From Anaerolineales bacterium (GTDB taxonomy: Bacteria; Chloroflexota; Anaerolineae; Anaerolineales; Villigracilaceae): DNA of 64,000 nucleotides. Of this stretch, positions 24,641 through 34,009 are shown piece by piece. Below the pieces are notes generated by a model, which was not told the origin of the DNA, ran no database searches, and saw only the letters and a list, made by a program, of their open reading frames with translations. The position numbers and the translations under genes were made by a program. The stretch's first letter is position 1; each line of letters opens with the position of its first letter. The stretch is taken from contig JACZJC010000005.1 in the NCBI GenBank assembly GCA_014860745.1, forward strand, positions 21,983 to 85,982, given 5' to 3'.

Positions 24641-24874
24641 TTAGCTGCGGATCTTGCTGTTGGATTCGAATTCCGTCCAAAGTTTACCGATTTCTTCTTT
24701 GGCTTTTTGGCGGGTGTATCCGTATTTGACCTGCAGCATGGTGACGAATTTATCGAACTTCACTTCTGCCTTGTCCACTTTGAGCAGGTCGTACTCAACC
24801 ATCAAGCTCCACCGCGCGTTGATCTGACTGCGGATCAGGTTCCACTTTTCTTCGAATAGGGATTTGTTCATCAT
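24641..24874 (-). CDS. CsbD-like stress protein
   Basis: 77 residues. The spaced motif FEEKWNLIRSQINARW, LLKV and LQVKYGYTRQKAKEEIGKL resembles the CsbD family, small general-stress proteins of unknown mechanism. Two ATGs in a row are possible starts after GAGGAAAAC. Confidence 0.6.
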   Translation of the reverse strand: MMNKSLFEEKWNLIRSQINARWSLMVEYDLLKVDKAEVKFDKFVTMLQVKYGYTRQKAKEEIGKLWTEFESNSKIRS

Positions 24875-25334
24875 GACTGTTTTCCTCGTCTCTTAAACGC
24901 TCAACCCACCCTTTCATCAGGGTGGTGTTCCTCAAATGTTTGCAATGGATCGGGAGTTCCTGATTTTGTTCACAAATTCAGCGTATTTCCCCGCATACGG
25001 CAAAAAAAACAAAATTTTCAAACTCTTTCAACCTACTCATTGTACTACGTACTCACCCAAAATCACGATTCTCGGTTACCAGCTGCCAAAACACAAAACG
25101 GTCTCGTGGACAAGTACGTCCTGAGACCGTTTGGCACATCTGCCCTGGCGGGTTTTGCCAGGGTTCAACCCCTCCCTAACCCTCCCCGAACGGGGAGGGA
25201 ACAAAGCCTTCACACAACAAGCCCCCTTCCCACTTGGGAAGCGCCGCGCTGAGCCTGTCGAAGTGGGCGGGGGGATAGGTCGCTTTCCCCATCCCATCTG
25301 AGACCGTTTTTCATTTCCATTAGCAAATGGATTC
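24875..25334. other. Gene-free region with dispersed inverted repeats
   Basis: No gene. It holds AAACGGTCTC/GAGACCGTTT (25096-25132), CCCTGGC/GCCAGGG (25143-25163), CCCTCCCCG/CGGGGAGGG (25180-25199) and a GAGCCTGTCGAAG tract near 25253. GAGACCGTTTTTCATT at its right edge (25300-25315) recurs as GAGACCGTTTTTTCATT near 26126, so similar sequence flanks both sides of the toxin-antitoxin pair. Confidence 0.5.
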
Positions 25335-25766
25335 CTACAACTCTCCAATCCAATGCACCCAACTTAACTTCAAATCTTTTCGACAGCGGTTGAAGAGACG
25401 TTCATCTGCCGTCCAAAATTCTGCAACCAATTTCTCAGCCAGTGCCAGATAAAAAGCATCGTAGGCTTTGGATTGACCAAGTTTCCCAGCGAGTTCCAAT
25501 GCGCGCAGACTTAGTTCTTCGTCTTCATTGATGATCTCGATGCGCAAGCCGTGAATTGTCCGCAAGACTTCTTCTGCTTCGTCAGCAGAAATCGCTTTTT
25601 GAAAAGCCAAAGATCGAATTGCAGACGCGGTTTCGCTCAACCATAAACGAGGCGCGCACGGAGTGATATTCTCCTGGTCAACCTTTTCCCAAAATGCGCT
25701 CAGGCTGTCAGTCGCACTTAAGATGCTTTTCACAGCAACATTGGCGTCAATGACCAAGTAACTCAT
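25335..25766 (-). CDS. PIN-domain ribonuclease, VapC-type toxin
   Basis: 143 residues. Acidic residues of the PIN active site are in place: D7 (YLVIDANVA), E45 (SETASAI), D103 (AYDAFYLALAE) and D121 (TADERL). VapC toxins cut tRNA or rRNA and are neutralised by the VapB partner. Its ATG lies inside the 3' end of the upstream antitoxin gene (20-base overlap), which suggests translational coupling. Confidence 0.88.
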   Translation of the reverse strand: MSYLVIDANVAVKSILSATDSLSAFWEKVDQENITPCAPRLWLSETASAIRSLAFQKAISADEAEEVLRTIHGLRIEIINEDEELSLRALELAGKLGQSKAYDAFYLALAEKLVAEFWTADERLFNRCRKDLKLSWVHWIGEL

Positions 25767-26037
25767 TAACCCGCTCCTCCCGTATTTTCTCGATGACTTT
25801 TACTACATCAGGAAGGGGCTTACCCTTTCGCCGTTTCATAATTCGAGCCCTGAGGGTACGGGCATGTTCCAAGGCAAGCAGTCTTTCCCGCTGTTGACTA
25901 TTATCCTCCCTCAATCCAGCGGTGATATATTCACGTACCAAATCGCTGACACTGCGGTTGCGCTGGCGTGCAAGACGCTCCAATGCCTGGCGTTGACGTT
26001 TTTCCAGCAATAGATTAACTCGCTGTAGGTTTTCCAT
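25747..26037 (-). CDS. Ribbon-helix-helix antitoxin
   Basis: 96 residues from ATG 26037, which follows AAGGAGTTTGT. The N-terminal half is a ribbon-helix-helix DNA-binding domain (RVNLLLEKRQRQALERLA, SVSDLVREYI); the C-terminal half is charged and would bind the PIN toxin encoded just downstream. Upstream codons in the same frame cross the promoter and are not used. A 14-bp palindrome in the promoter is a good candidate operator for autoregulation. Confidence 0.85.
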   Translation of the reverse strand: MENLQRVNLLLEKRQRQALERLARQRNRSVSDLVREYITAGLREDNSQQRERLLALEHARTLRARIMKRRKGKPLPDVVKVIEKIREERVNELLGH

Positions 26038-26058
26038 ACAAACTCCTTGTATGGCGGC

Positions 26059-26088
26059 ATTATACACACCCACATGCGCATGTGTCAA
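26059..26088 (-). promoter_or_regulatory. Promoter and palindromic operator of the toxin-antitoxin pair
   Basis: Minus-strand TTGACA (26083-26088), an 18-base spacer and TATAAT (26059-26064). A perfect palindrome CACATGCGCATGTG (26071-26084) covers the spacer and overlaps the -35 box, the usual place for an antitoxin to repress its own operon. Confidence 0.8.
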
Positions 26089-26347
26089 TATTATACAAAA
26101 AACGCTCTCGCGGACATTACCTCCCGAGACCGTTTTTTCATTGTGCAGAAAAATGCCTTCGCCAAACCCTCTCCAAATCCGAGCCATATACACTCAATCG
26201 CCTATCAAATTCTCCCTCACGGATTTGGGGGGTGTCCGAAGGTCGGGTGGGGCTGTTAACATCGTGTTTGAGACAGTTTTCATTGTCCCTAAGCAGAGAA
26301 CTTCACGAAGTGAGCAATAAACGAAGAGATAACCTGTCAGGGTCCTC
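26089..26347. other. Intergenic region, no gene seen
   Basis: Contains the flanking GAGACCGTTTTTTCATT sequence and a diverged GAGACAGTTTTCATTG at 26270-26285. No coding potential I would support. Confidence 0.4.
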
Positions 26348-27508
26348 TCACTTTTTCTTATGGGGTTTTCGTCGAGGTCTTAATGTTTCTATCATGTTAG
26401 CCAATTCATCCGCCACATCAAAATACATGGTTTGCTCGCAATGAGTTTTAGCTCCTTCCAAAGATAAAAGATGGCTTCTGGGCAAAAACTTTTCCACTTC
26501 GCCGAGTTTTGCTTCGGCAAACTTTTTACGACTGCCCCCTTTCGCCCAGAAATGGGCAAGAAGGCCAAGCATATCAGTAACAAACTCGTTTGGCAAAGGC
26601 GGATATTTTTCAGCGAGTGACGTCATTTTATCGAGTGCGGCAACCACCATAAAATCCTGACCTTCTTCGACTGCGCAGATGCCAATTTCAAAGAGCGCCT
26701 GACTGACCTCCGTCAACATTGCTTTTTTGGCCAATACAAATTCAACCGAATCAATGTAATCAAGTATGATGTTATCTCTTTCAACCGATTTGAAGTGAAC
26801 AATCAGCGTCCGACCAAGCTTACTGATAGCATGCAAAGCTCGTTGCTTGTCATCGTCTGTTTCCAAATGGTCATCCACAGATAAAACAGCAGAAAGGATT
26901 TTTATCGCAGTATTGAAATTAGGTAAATCTCTTGGTTCAGGGTTGGCAACTAGCATGTGAACAAGTTCATCAATCAGTGCTTCAAAAGAGTCTCCCTTAT
27001 ATGTGGATTGGACCAACATAATTTTAACAAGATCTTTGAAGGCATTGATCACCATTTCGCGCTCTTGTCCGGGATCACATTGTTGTCCAAGATTCGCCAG
27101 ATCGTTAAAGGTTCCCCCCGCTATACGTCCCTTTCTTTTTGACTCATTTAATATATCTTGGGTCAGTTTTTCAACAATCTTCTCCCTGCGCCCGTATTGT
27201 TCAGGAATTTGTTTAGAAACTTTTATCACCAGGTAGAATAGCGCACAGAATATCCACAACCATATAAACTGTTCAACAAAATTCCTGATTACATCTTTTT
27301 GCTTTTCCAGCAAAAACATAAATAAAAACTGAAAAAACAACCCGATCAATATAACGGTAATCGCTTTTTTCAAGAATGATTGGACATCCAGCCCCTGCTT
27401 TTTGATGACTGCCCGACGTTCAGCTACTGAGATCAACTGCAAAATGAGCGCGGGAATGCCAACAAGGAAAACCAACAGGGTTAAAATCCCATCGAATGGA
27501 ATTTGCAT
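26348..27508 (-). CDS. Membrane protein of unknown function, third gene of a two-component operon
   Basis: 386 residues, not recognised. Three membrane segments fill the N-terminus (about 7-25, 48-68, 80-98); the remaining ~280 residues are soluble, mainly helical and repeat-like. It starts 6 bases after the receiver-domain gene and is the last gene of the minus-strand operon, so it may be the output of that signalling pair. The region is AT-richer than the flanking housekeeping genes. Confidence 0.6.
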   Translation of the reverse strand: MQIPFDGILTLLVFLVGIPALILQLISVAERRAVIKKQGLDVQSFLKKAITVILIGLFFQFLFMFLLEKQKDVIRNFVEQFIWLWIFCALFYLVIKVSKQIPEQYGRREKIVEKLTQDILNESKRKGRIAGGTFNDLANLGQQCDPGQEREMVINAFKDLVKIMLVQSTYKGDSFEALIDELVHMLVANPEPRDLPNFNTAIKILSAVLSVDDHLETDDDKQRALHAISKLGRTLIVHFKSVERDNIILDYIDSVEFVLAKKAMLTEVSQALFEIGICAVEEGQDFMVVAALDKMTSLAEKYPPLPNEFVTDMLGLLAHFWAKGGSRKKFAEAKLGEVEKFLPRSHLLSLEGAKTHCEQTMYFDVADELANMIETLRPRRKPHKKK

Positions 27509-27514
27509 TTTACG

Positions 27515-28006
27515 TCACATTCCGTTTTTAGATTCTGGCTTTTGAGCTTTAATTCTATTAATGATGGCAACAAGAATAGTGTCTAAAAGACCTGCTACCT
27601 TGTGCTCAAACACCTTGATTTTCAAATATTCAAGTTTAGTATGAAGGGTCGGGTCGTTTTCAACAGTAAATACACCAACATGGTAGGGTTTTATCCAAAT
27701 GGGCGGTTTTGAAGGAAAATCGGTGCGGCCATTAAGTAACCAATCCGCCAACTCCAAACCAAGCCTGGCATCCGCTTTATCTTCTCCCTTATCCCGATAA
27801 ATTTTGACCCAATAATCGTCGATCCCGGGTGGCAACCGCATATCAAGAATGACAGCATCATACTCTTTAGTCAGTAGATAGCGGACAGCAGTGGTCGCAT
27901 CTTCAGCGAGGTTCATATCATATTCCCCGCTGATATAAATCGGTCCAGTTAGGTTGCGTAATTCCAAGCGAGCACTATCTTCCACCCACAGAACTTTGGT
28001 TTTCAT
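27515..28006 (-). CDS. Stand-alone receiver-domain protein
   Basis: 163 residues. A CheY-like receiver with the acidic pocket VEDS (E9, D10), phospho-acceptor D55 (AVILDMRLPPG) and a long insertion before the last strands. No output domain follows. It sits 30 bases behind the PAS sensor kinase gene and 6 before the membrane protein gene. A single receiver can relay or soak up phosphate. Confidence 0.75.
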   Translation of the reverse strand: MKTKVLWVEDSARLELRNLTGPIYISGEYDMNLAEDATTAVRYLLTKEYDAVILDMRLPPGIDDYWVKIYRDKGEDKADARLGLELADWLLNGRTDFPSKPPIWIKPYHVGVFTVENDPTLHTKLEYLKIKVFEHKVAGLLDTILVAIINRIKAQKPESKNGM

Positions 28007-28036
28007 TGATTTTCACTCTCCTACAATTTGGTTTTA

Positions 28037-29542
28037 TTATTTCCTTGACAGGGGTAAAACCATAATTACCTTAGTAAGAAAAGGTTGTTCATAATAATTT
28101 TCGTTTTTTTCATTATGAGTACCACGGACCGCAGGCTGGCTTTCAATTTCAACATGGCCGCCATGGGACACGGCTACGCGGCGGGTATCCGTCAATCCGA
28201 TACCCGTGCCAAGACGACCGCGATCTTTTGACATCTCCCCGCGATAACCGAGTTCGAATACCTTCTCCTTCTCAATTTCTTCGCGTTTAATGGGAACACC
28301 CCAATTCTCAAACTCAACATAAACCTTTTGATCCTTTACCTTTGTGCGAACAGATACCCATGCAGGTTTTGTCCGCTCCGGGTCCCGGCGCCAGGAATAT
28401 TTGATGGCATTGTGCATCAAATTGGAGAGCGCACGCACCATCTCCCGTTCGCTGGCATTGATATAAACATCCTCCACCTCCTTGCGATCAATATCAATTT
28501 TGAGGCTACGTGCATATTCAGCCAAACGTTTGACACATTCATCGATAAGCGATTTTATGCTAATGCTTTTGCGTTCGACAGGTTCTCTCACATCAGATGT
28601 GATGAATTCACGCAAACTATGGATTGTGTAGTCCATTTGGATAACGACAGCGCGAGTGTCAAGTACTTCAACCAAATTAGTGATCCGTTCCAAATGCCAG
28701 GCCGCATTTTGGAGTTCACGCGTTGGTTCGCGTGGGATATATCCAGGCGCAATTTTGGAGTGGATTTTTCCTACATCATTAGCTAGGTTCCTCAACGTGG
28801 CAGGGTACGACTCAGGTGTTGGTATACGCTCCCTAAACTCGCGCAGAAAACTTATATAACCAAGTAATTTATTCCAATAGGAAGATGGAAGAGCCTTAAG
28901 CCGCCGTTCCTCATCTGCACTGTGTGTTAAGCGCTCAATAGTGCTGGCTAGCACTTCAGAATAATTAGTAAGCATTGCTTCTACTTCCTCGGCGGGTGGA
29001 ACGGAAGCATCTTGATATGGCTTTGGCTCAAAAGCCTCGACAACTGCATCCAATGTTTGTTTGACCATGACGAGAGTTGTAGTATTTGCGTGCAAAATCC
29101 GCCCAATATCAAACCGCAACTCTTCGATCCGTTCACGCAATTCCCTTTCATGTTGCCTGGTTTCAAAGTCTTTTGTGATATCCACCATACAGCCTACAAA
29201 ACCAATGACGTGACCTTCAGAATTTTGAATTATTTTGCAATAATCTTCAACATACAAATTTCTATCACGCACTTTAAGATGTAATATCTCTCGCTCAAAG
29301 ATTTTTCCTTGTTCTGCAAGTTTGACCGCATGATCAATAGCAGCTTTTCGATCGGCTGGGTTTGCATAAAAATTTTCAATACTTGCATTAGGTGACCCTT
29401 CGAGAGGCAACTCCAGCATCCTTCGAACCGATTGATTACAAACAATAAACTGCCCATCCAAGGATGTCATATAGACCCCAATGGGTAGTTCTCGGAAATC
29501 AAAGTCTTCAAATTGATCTAACGAAGGTATTTTATCTGTCAT
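28037..29542 (-). CDS. PAS-domain sensor histidine kinase with unusual catalytic motifs
   Basis: 501 residues, no membrane segment. A PAS domain (about 18-130, FRELPIGVYMTSLDGQF), a long helical region and a C-terminal HATPase domain. The N box is ALSNLMHNAIKYSW and the G2 box GRLGTGIGLT. The G1 position reads ENWGVPI where DxGxGI is usual. No standard H box is visible; candidates are GRILHANTT and YTIHSLREF. It heads the operon kinase-receiver-membrane protein. Confidence 0.75.
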   Translation of the reverse strand: MTDKIPSLDQFEDFDFRELPIGVYMTSLDGQFIVCNQSVRRMLELPLEGSPNASIENFYANPADRKAAIDHAVKLAEQGKIFEREILHLKVRDRNLYVEDYCKIIQNSEGHVIGFVGCMVDITKDFETRQHERELRERIEELRFDIGRILHANTTTLVMVKQTLDAVVEAFEPKPYQDASVPPAEEVEAMLTNYSEVLASTIERLTHSADEERRLKALPSSYWNKLLGYISFLREFRERIPTPESYPATLRNLANDVGKIHSKIAPGYIPREPTRELQNAAWHLERITNLVEVLDTRAVVIQMDYTIHSLREFITSDVREPVERKSISIKSLIDECVKRLAEYARSLKIDIDRKEVEDVYINASEREMVRALSNLMHNAIKYSWRRDPERTKPAWVSVRTKVKDQKVYVEFENWGVPIKREEIEKEKVFELGYRGEMSKDRGRLGTGIGLTDTRRVAVSHGGHVEIESQPAVRGTHNEKNENYYEQPFLTKVIMVLPLSRK

Positions 29543-29893
29543 ACCGACCCTTCATATTTATGTCTACTACTATACTTAACTTTATTTGTACCAGTATAGG
29601 ACGATTTAATTGGTTGTCAAGTCTTTCTCTGAAGCCCAGATGAAAATTTGAATTGGGAGAATAATAGATGGAAGGTCTGAAGTGCGAGAGCAGTCAGTAA
29701 AGCTTTCTACGGAAGTTTTCTCTCTGGAATTGGTCTTCAGTAATCTATTTCTCCAACCTGGAAGGCTTCTTTTGTCCAAATTGATGTCCGAATTTCGGCA
29801 AAAAGACTATTGCAAAACTAAAGGAAAGGTAATAAGATTACCAAGGTAAATATTTGGCACTCAAGTATTGAAAAGATTTTAGGAGGATTTACA
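29543..29893. other. AT-rich divergent promoter region between two kinase operons
   Basis: 351 bases with no gene. It carries the minus-strand promoter at 29593-29620. On the plus strand TTGCAA-17-TAAGAT (about 29811-29839) is a candidate promoter, and TTTTAGGAGG precedes the ATG at 29894. Confidence 0.5.
29593..29620 (-). promoter_or_regulatory. Promoter of the PAS kinase operon
   Basis: Minus-strand TTGACA (29615-29620), a 16-base spacer and TATACT (29593-29598), about 50 bases before the ATG at 29542. Confidence 0.55.
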
Positions 29894-32800
29894 ATGCAAA
29901 GTGATCTAATATCGCTTTTCCAATCTTTGAAGATCGAGAGCTATGAACCTGGGGAATTGCGGAAATCTCTTGAGCGAATCGCTACTGCCGCACAAAGATA
30001 CTTCTCCGCTGATTTCTGCGTAATTTTTCCAGTAAATCCGGTAACGCACAAGTTTCTTCGAGAGCCACCAACTATCATTGGAAGTCTTGCAAAACTAACA
30101 CAAAAAGAATTCAAGATTCCGCGAGAAACTGGACTGGCAAGTTTGGTGCTCACCCAAAAAATTCTGCTAGTTGAAGAAGGTGAAATCTCGAATTATAAAA
30201 CCCCAATTACAGAAATCGAGAAGATACATGCTCTCGTGGGTTTTGGATTGTTTACAAAGCGTCATGCAAGACCATTGGCGGTTATATATCTAGATTATAA
30301 AAAACCCAAAAAATTCGATAAAAAATTTCAATCCGAGCTAAAAACATTCATTGAAATTGCATCATCAGAATTACAGAATACTTGGTTTATTCGTAGATAT
30401 CGCGAAATTGCAAAAATTGGGCAGGACATAAATGAGAATCTTGAGAGCATAGATCGTGTTTTTGAAAAGGTCTTCACTGGCATCCGCGGCATTTTAGATG
30501 TTGGCTACTATTTTTCACTGGCTATGTATAATTTACATAGGAACGATGCCGATTTATTCTTAGTTGAAGAAGGGAAAAAAGTCGCTAAAAAGCAGAACTA
30601 TCCATTAACAAATTCGATTTCATCTTGGATGATTACTAATCTAGTCACTCTAAAGATTGATAACATAGATGTAGATGTTTTACCGGAAGGAGTTCGAGCG
30701 ATTCATGTTGAGGGCACTAAATCCAAGGAGAAATCATTAGTCTTCGTTCCACTAAGGATTTCAGATCGGCCACTTGGCGTCATAAGTGTGCAGCATCCAG
30801 AACCTAGCCATTACGATGATGAAGACAGGCAAATTTTAGAGCTCCTTGCAAACCATATATCGCTTGCTATAAACAATATTAGGCTACTCGATGATTTGCG
30901 GAAGGTGGACGCCGCAGGGCAAATATTGACTCAGAAGCTGGATTCCGATCAGGATGTAATAAGTGAAGTTGTGCACCTCATTCATGAATCTACCCAAGCG
31001 GATTTGGTAATTTTATACCCGTACAATCAATCAGAAGCCAAATATCTTACACCTGTTTTTAAGGGAACGTTCCTAAACCAAGACTCATTAAAAATGGCCC
31101 AACCCGACTCTGCGGCACTTGTACACCTAATTAACTTGCGAGAAGAACCGGCATTTGCCAATAGTAGCATTGCTTTCTATGAGTTCTTCGGGCTGAATTA
31201 TTCAACCCAGAAATTCCCTGTTAGAGAAAACATTCAATCTATGGCCGCGATACCTCTGAAGGTTGGGGCTGAATCAGTGGGCATTCTCTTTGTCAATTTC
31301 CGCAACAGACAGATATTTCACGATGCTCAAAAATGGACAATTAGTAGCCTTGCTAGATATGCGGCAATAGCCATTAAGAATTCTCGACAATATCAAAGAT
31401 TGCGTGACCGAAGGCTTCAAGAACTAGAGCATTTACGTCAAATTGATCGAGAAATCAGCCAAACTTTGGATCGTGATAAGATCCTTCAGACAATACTTGA
31501 ATTAACCACCAAGCATATAAAAGCTGATACTGGGGTCATTCTCCTGCACGACAAAAAATTGAATGCCATCAAAGCAAAGGCAGCCATAGGAGAAAATCTA
31601 CGTCCGCTAGAACAGCAAGTCTATTCCCTCGATCAATTCAAAGGAATAGCAAAGGAGGCATTCAAAAGAAAGATGACCATTAGAATCGAAAACGTTAGGA
31701 CAAGCCTTGAATGGAAAGATATGTTCAACGAAATATCCAGTAACACGATCTCAGAGATGGATGTCCCTCTAGTCCTCGGGGATGAGGTCATTGGTGTAAT
31801 GAATTTTGAAAGTAGCCGCATTTCTGCATTTAGTGTCGACGATCAAGAATTCATGGAGACACTAGCTGGACAAGCCGTAATAGCCATAAAGAATGCAATT
31901 GAATATGAGCGTGCCCAAAGAATTGCAAAAGAACGCCAGGCGCTGATAGATATAGTAAATACTCTTCTCTTGCAAACAGAGCCAAAGGAAATATTTTCAA
32001 TCATTCTAAATAAAGCCCTAGAACTCACCGAGACGGATAAGGGAACAATTAATACATGCGACGAAATTAGACGAGAAATAAAGGTTGTTGTGGATAGAGG
32101 CCTCAAACCAGAAATGAAAGGCGGGGTACAATCTTTTGACAAGGGTATTATTGGCAAATCGGTAAGAGAAAAGCATATCATAAAAATTGATAGAATATCA
32201 TCTGATCCATTGAGCAATGAGTTTTATGATGCCTTTCCAGGCATTGAGGAGTCCGAACTTGCCGTGCCAATTTTTGATGGTGCTAAAGTCATAGGAGTGA
32301 TAAATCTGGAAAGCGAAAACCCCTATCATTTTGAAGATGATGATACAGAATTAATCAGGTCGCTAGCATCCTTATGTGCCGTTGCAATCAAGAATGCTGA
32401 AAATATGAATCAGAAACAATTGGCATCTGTAGGAATAATTACAGGAGATCTTTCCCACAAGATGAAATCGCCGTTATCGAAAATCAAAAGTCAAATTGAG
32501 TTGATTGAAATGAACTGCCAGGATGATTTGGAAAAGAATTCTTATCTTTCGGAGAAATTGAGCCAGATTACGACTATAACTTCCAATACAATCCAGATGG
32601 TTCAAAATAGATTAGGCGAAGCTAAACGCAACTTTACGTCTGTCGAAATGACCTCCGTGCCACTTATGCTGAAGAAAGCGCTCGCCGAGGTCGAGGTGCC
32701 CGCAGAAATAGAATTGATAAATTCAATCAGTAATGTCACGGAACCACTAAATGTTTTGGCTACGCCAGAGTTGGCCAATGTATTTCAAAACTTGCTCACC

Positions 32801-33088
32801 AATGCTGTCCGTGCGATAGCCTCGGGCAGAGGCAGAATTTATATATATAGGGAGAGGATCGACGTGAATTGGGTTATAATCTCCGTTGAGGACACTGGTA
32901 TTGGAATCGCAGAAAATATAGCCCCATTGGTGTTCTTACCCATTTCGGATAAAGGTTCGGAAGGCCATGGCTTTGGGCTTTCCATGACAAGAGCTTATCT
33001 TGAAATGATCGGCGGGAAGATAGATGATCCTGTTAAGAGCAGAGATGGTGTGGGAGCTAAATTCACAATTCATCTAAGAAAAGTCTAG
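29894..33088 (+). CDS. Soluble sensor histidine kinase with about five GAF domains
   Basis: 1064 residues. Four to five tandem GAF domains fill residues 15-845 (ends marked by repeated motifs such as IAINNIRLL, AIAIKNSRQY, AVIAIKNAIEY, AVAIKNAENM). A histidine kinase core follows: H box GDLSHKMKSPLSKI, N box VFQNLLTNAVRAIA, G1 VEDTGIGI, G2 GHGFGLSMTRAY. No membrane segment, so it senses an intracellular signal, perhaps a nucleotide. The downstream genes encode two receivers without DNA-binding parts. Strong ribosome site AGGAGG. Confidence 0.85.
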   Translation: MQSDLISLFQSLKIESYEPGELRKSLERIATAAQRYFSADFCVIFPVNPVTHKFLREPPTIIGSLAKLTQKEFKIPRETGLASLVLTQKILLVEEGEISNYKTPITEIEKIHALVGFGLFTKRHARPLAVIYLDYKKPKKFDKKFQSELKTFIEIASSELQNTWFIRRYREIAKIGQDINENLESIDRVFEKVFTGIRGILDVGYYFSLAMYNLHRNDADLFLVEEGKKVAKKQNYPLTNSISSWMITNLVTLKIDNIDVDVLPEGVRAIHVEGTKSKEKSLVFVPLRISDRPLGVISVQHPEPSHYDDEDRQILELLANHISLAINNIRLLDDLRKVDAAGQILTQKLDSDQDVISEVVHLIHESTQADLVILYPYNQSEAKYLTPVFKGTFLNQDSLKMAQPDSAALVHLINLREEPAFANSSIAFYEFFGLNYSTQKFPVRENIQSMAAIPLKVGAESVGILFVNFRNRQIFHDAQKWTISSLARYAAIAIKNSRQYQRLRDRRLQELEHLRQIDREISQTLDRDKILQTILELTTKHIKADTGVILLHDKKLNAIKAKAAIGENLRPLEQQVYSLDQFKGIAKEAFKRKMTIRIENVRTSLEWKDMFNEISSNTISEMDVPLVLGDEVIGVMNFESSRISAFSVDDQEFMETLAGQAVIAIKNAIEYERAQRIAKERQALIDIVNTLLLQTEPKEIFSIILNKALELTETDKGTINTCDEIRREIKVVVDRGLKPEMKGGVQSFDKGIIGKSVREKHIIKIDRISSDPLSNEFYDAFPGIEESELAVPIFDGAKVIGVINLESENPYHFEDDDTELIRSLASLCAVAIKNAENMNQKQLASVGIITGDLSHKMKSPLSKIKSQIELIEMNCQDDLEKNSYLSEKLSQITTITSNTIQMVQNRLGEAKRNFTSVEMTSVPLMLKKALAEVEVPAEIELINSISNVTEPLNVLATPELANVFQNLLTNAVRAIASGRGRIYIYRERIDVNWVIISVEDTGIGIAENIAPLVFLPISDKGSEGHGFGLSMTRAYLEMIGGKIDDPVKSRDGVGAKFTIHLRKV

Positions 33089-33133
33089 CGCACATGCAAT
33101 TGTATTCCCTGTGAATGATTATTTTGGAGATAA

Positions 33134-33991
33134 ATGATGAAGCCTAAAATAAAAGTTCTTTACGTGGAGGATGACAAAGACTGGCAGGGTATAGTTCAAG
33201 AGGGCCTTGCCTCGCTTGGATATCAATTAGATTTTGCGTCTTCGAGCAAGGAAGCAATATCAAAACTAAAACGCTCAACTTATCATGTTGCTTTATTAGA
33301 CAAAAGATTAGATGAGAGCGATCCAGAAAATGACCAGGGCTTAGCCATTGCCACTCTTATTGCGGGCCTCGATGAGGGAACTAAAATTATCGTTTTTACA
33401 GCTTATGGGAATATCGATGATGCCAGAGAGGCGTTTCGCGAAATAAAAGTATGGGATTTTCTAGGTAAGGATAAACCCATTTCCGAAATCAGACGCGCTG
33501 TCAAGGAGGCGAGTGATGGGGCAATTTTAGAATTCCACCGCCCTTCTAGAACGTCGAAGGAGATTTTGGTAACAAAGGGAAATGCTTTAGGTCAGCTTCT
33601 CTCTAAATTTCCAACCAGACCTGGTCTCTCAACCAATGAACAAACATTCGAACTTTTTGCCAAGAGATTGCTAGGAGAATACCGCCCACTATTACCGGAT
33701 CAAAGCGATGCGAAACTATTAACCATATCTCCTTTCCCAGCCCTTCATGCCAGATATTGGAGCAAAATGTTGGGAATACCACTTGCCGCCCTGTTTGGAA
33801 GGTACAGTGAGATGAAGACCATATTACAGAATATAGAAGACGATGAGACCCTGAAATCTTCAATGAATATAAAAGTAAAAGTGGATGAGTCATTTGACCC
33901 TGTTGGCTTCCCAGATTTCGGAGGAGCGGTATTTGAGTTGAAAGATGTTGAGTTTGAAGAATTTGAATCCAAACTGGACATTCAGTCATAA
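33134..33991 (+). CDS. Response regulator with a novel C-terminal domain
   Basis: 285 residues; ATG 33134 or 33137 after TTTTGGAGATAA. Residues 1-130 are a receiver: VEDD acidic pair, acceptor D56 (ALLDKRLDE), IIVFTAY and FLGKDKP with the conserved Lys. The remaining ~150 residues (from about 135) match no family I know, with GLSTNEQTFELF and LTISPFPALHARYW, and are not helix-turn-helix. It lies between the GAF kinase and the second regulator. Confidence 0.75.
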   Translation: MMKPKIKVLYVEDDKDWQGIVQEGLASLGYQLDFASSSKEAISKLKRSTYHVALLDKRLDESDPENDQGLAIATLIAGLDEGTKIIVFTAYGNIDDAREAFREIKVWDFLGKDKPISEIRRAVKEASDGAILEFHRPSRTSKEILVTKGNALGQLLSKFPTRPGLSTNEQTFELFAKRLLGEYRPLLPDQSDAKLLTISPFPALHARYWSKMLGIPLAALFGRYSEMKTILQNIEDDETLKSSMNIKVKVDESFDPVGFPDFGGAVFELKDVEFEEFESKLDIQS

Positions 33992-34009
33992 CGTTGGGAG
34001 GAAGTTGCT

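Noticed and set aside
24477..24680. Full 67-codon form of the small basic protein
   Set aside because: Its N-terminal third lies in the upstream CsbD-like gene; the start at 24620 or the TTG at 24629 is more plausible.
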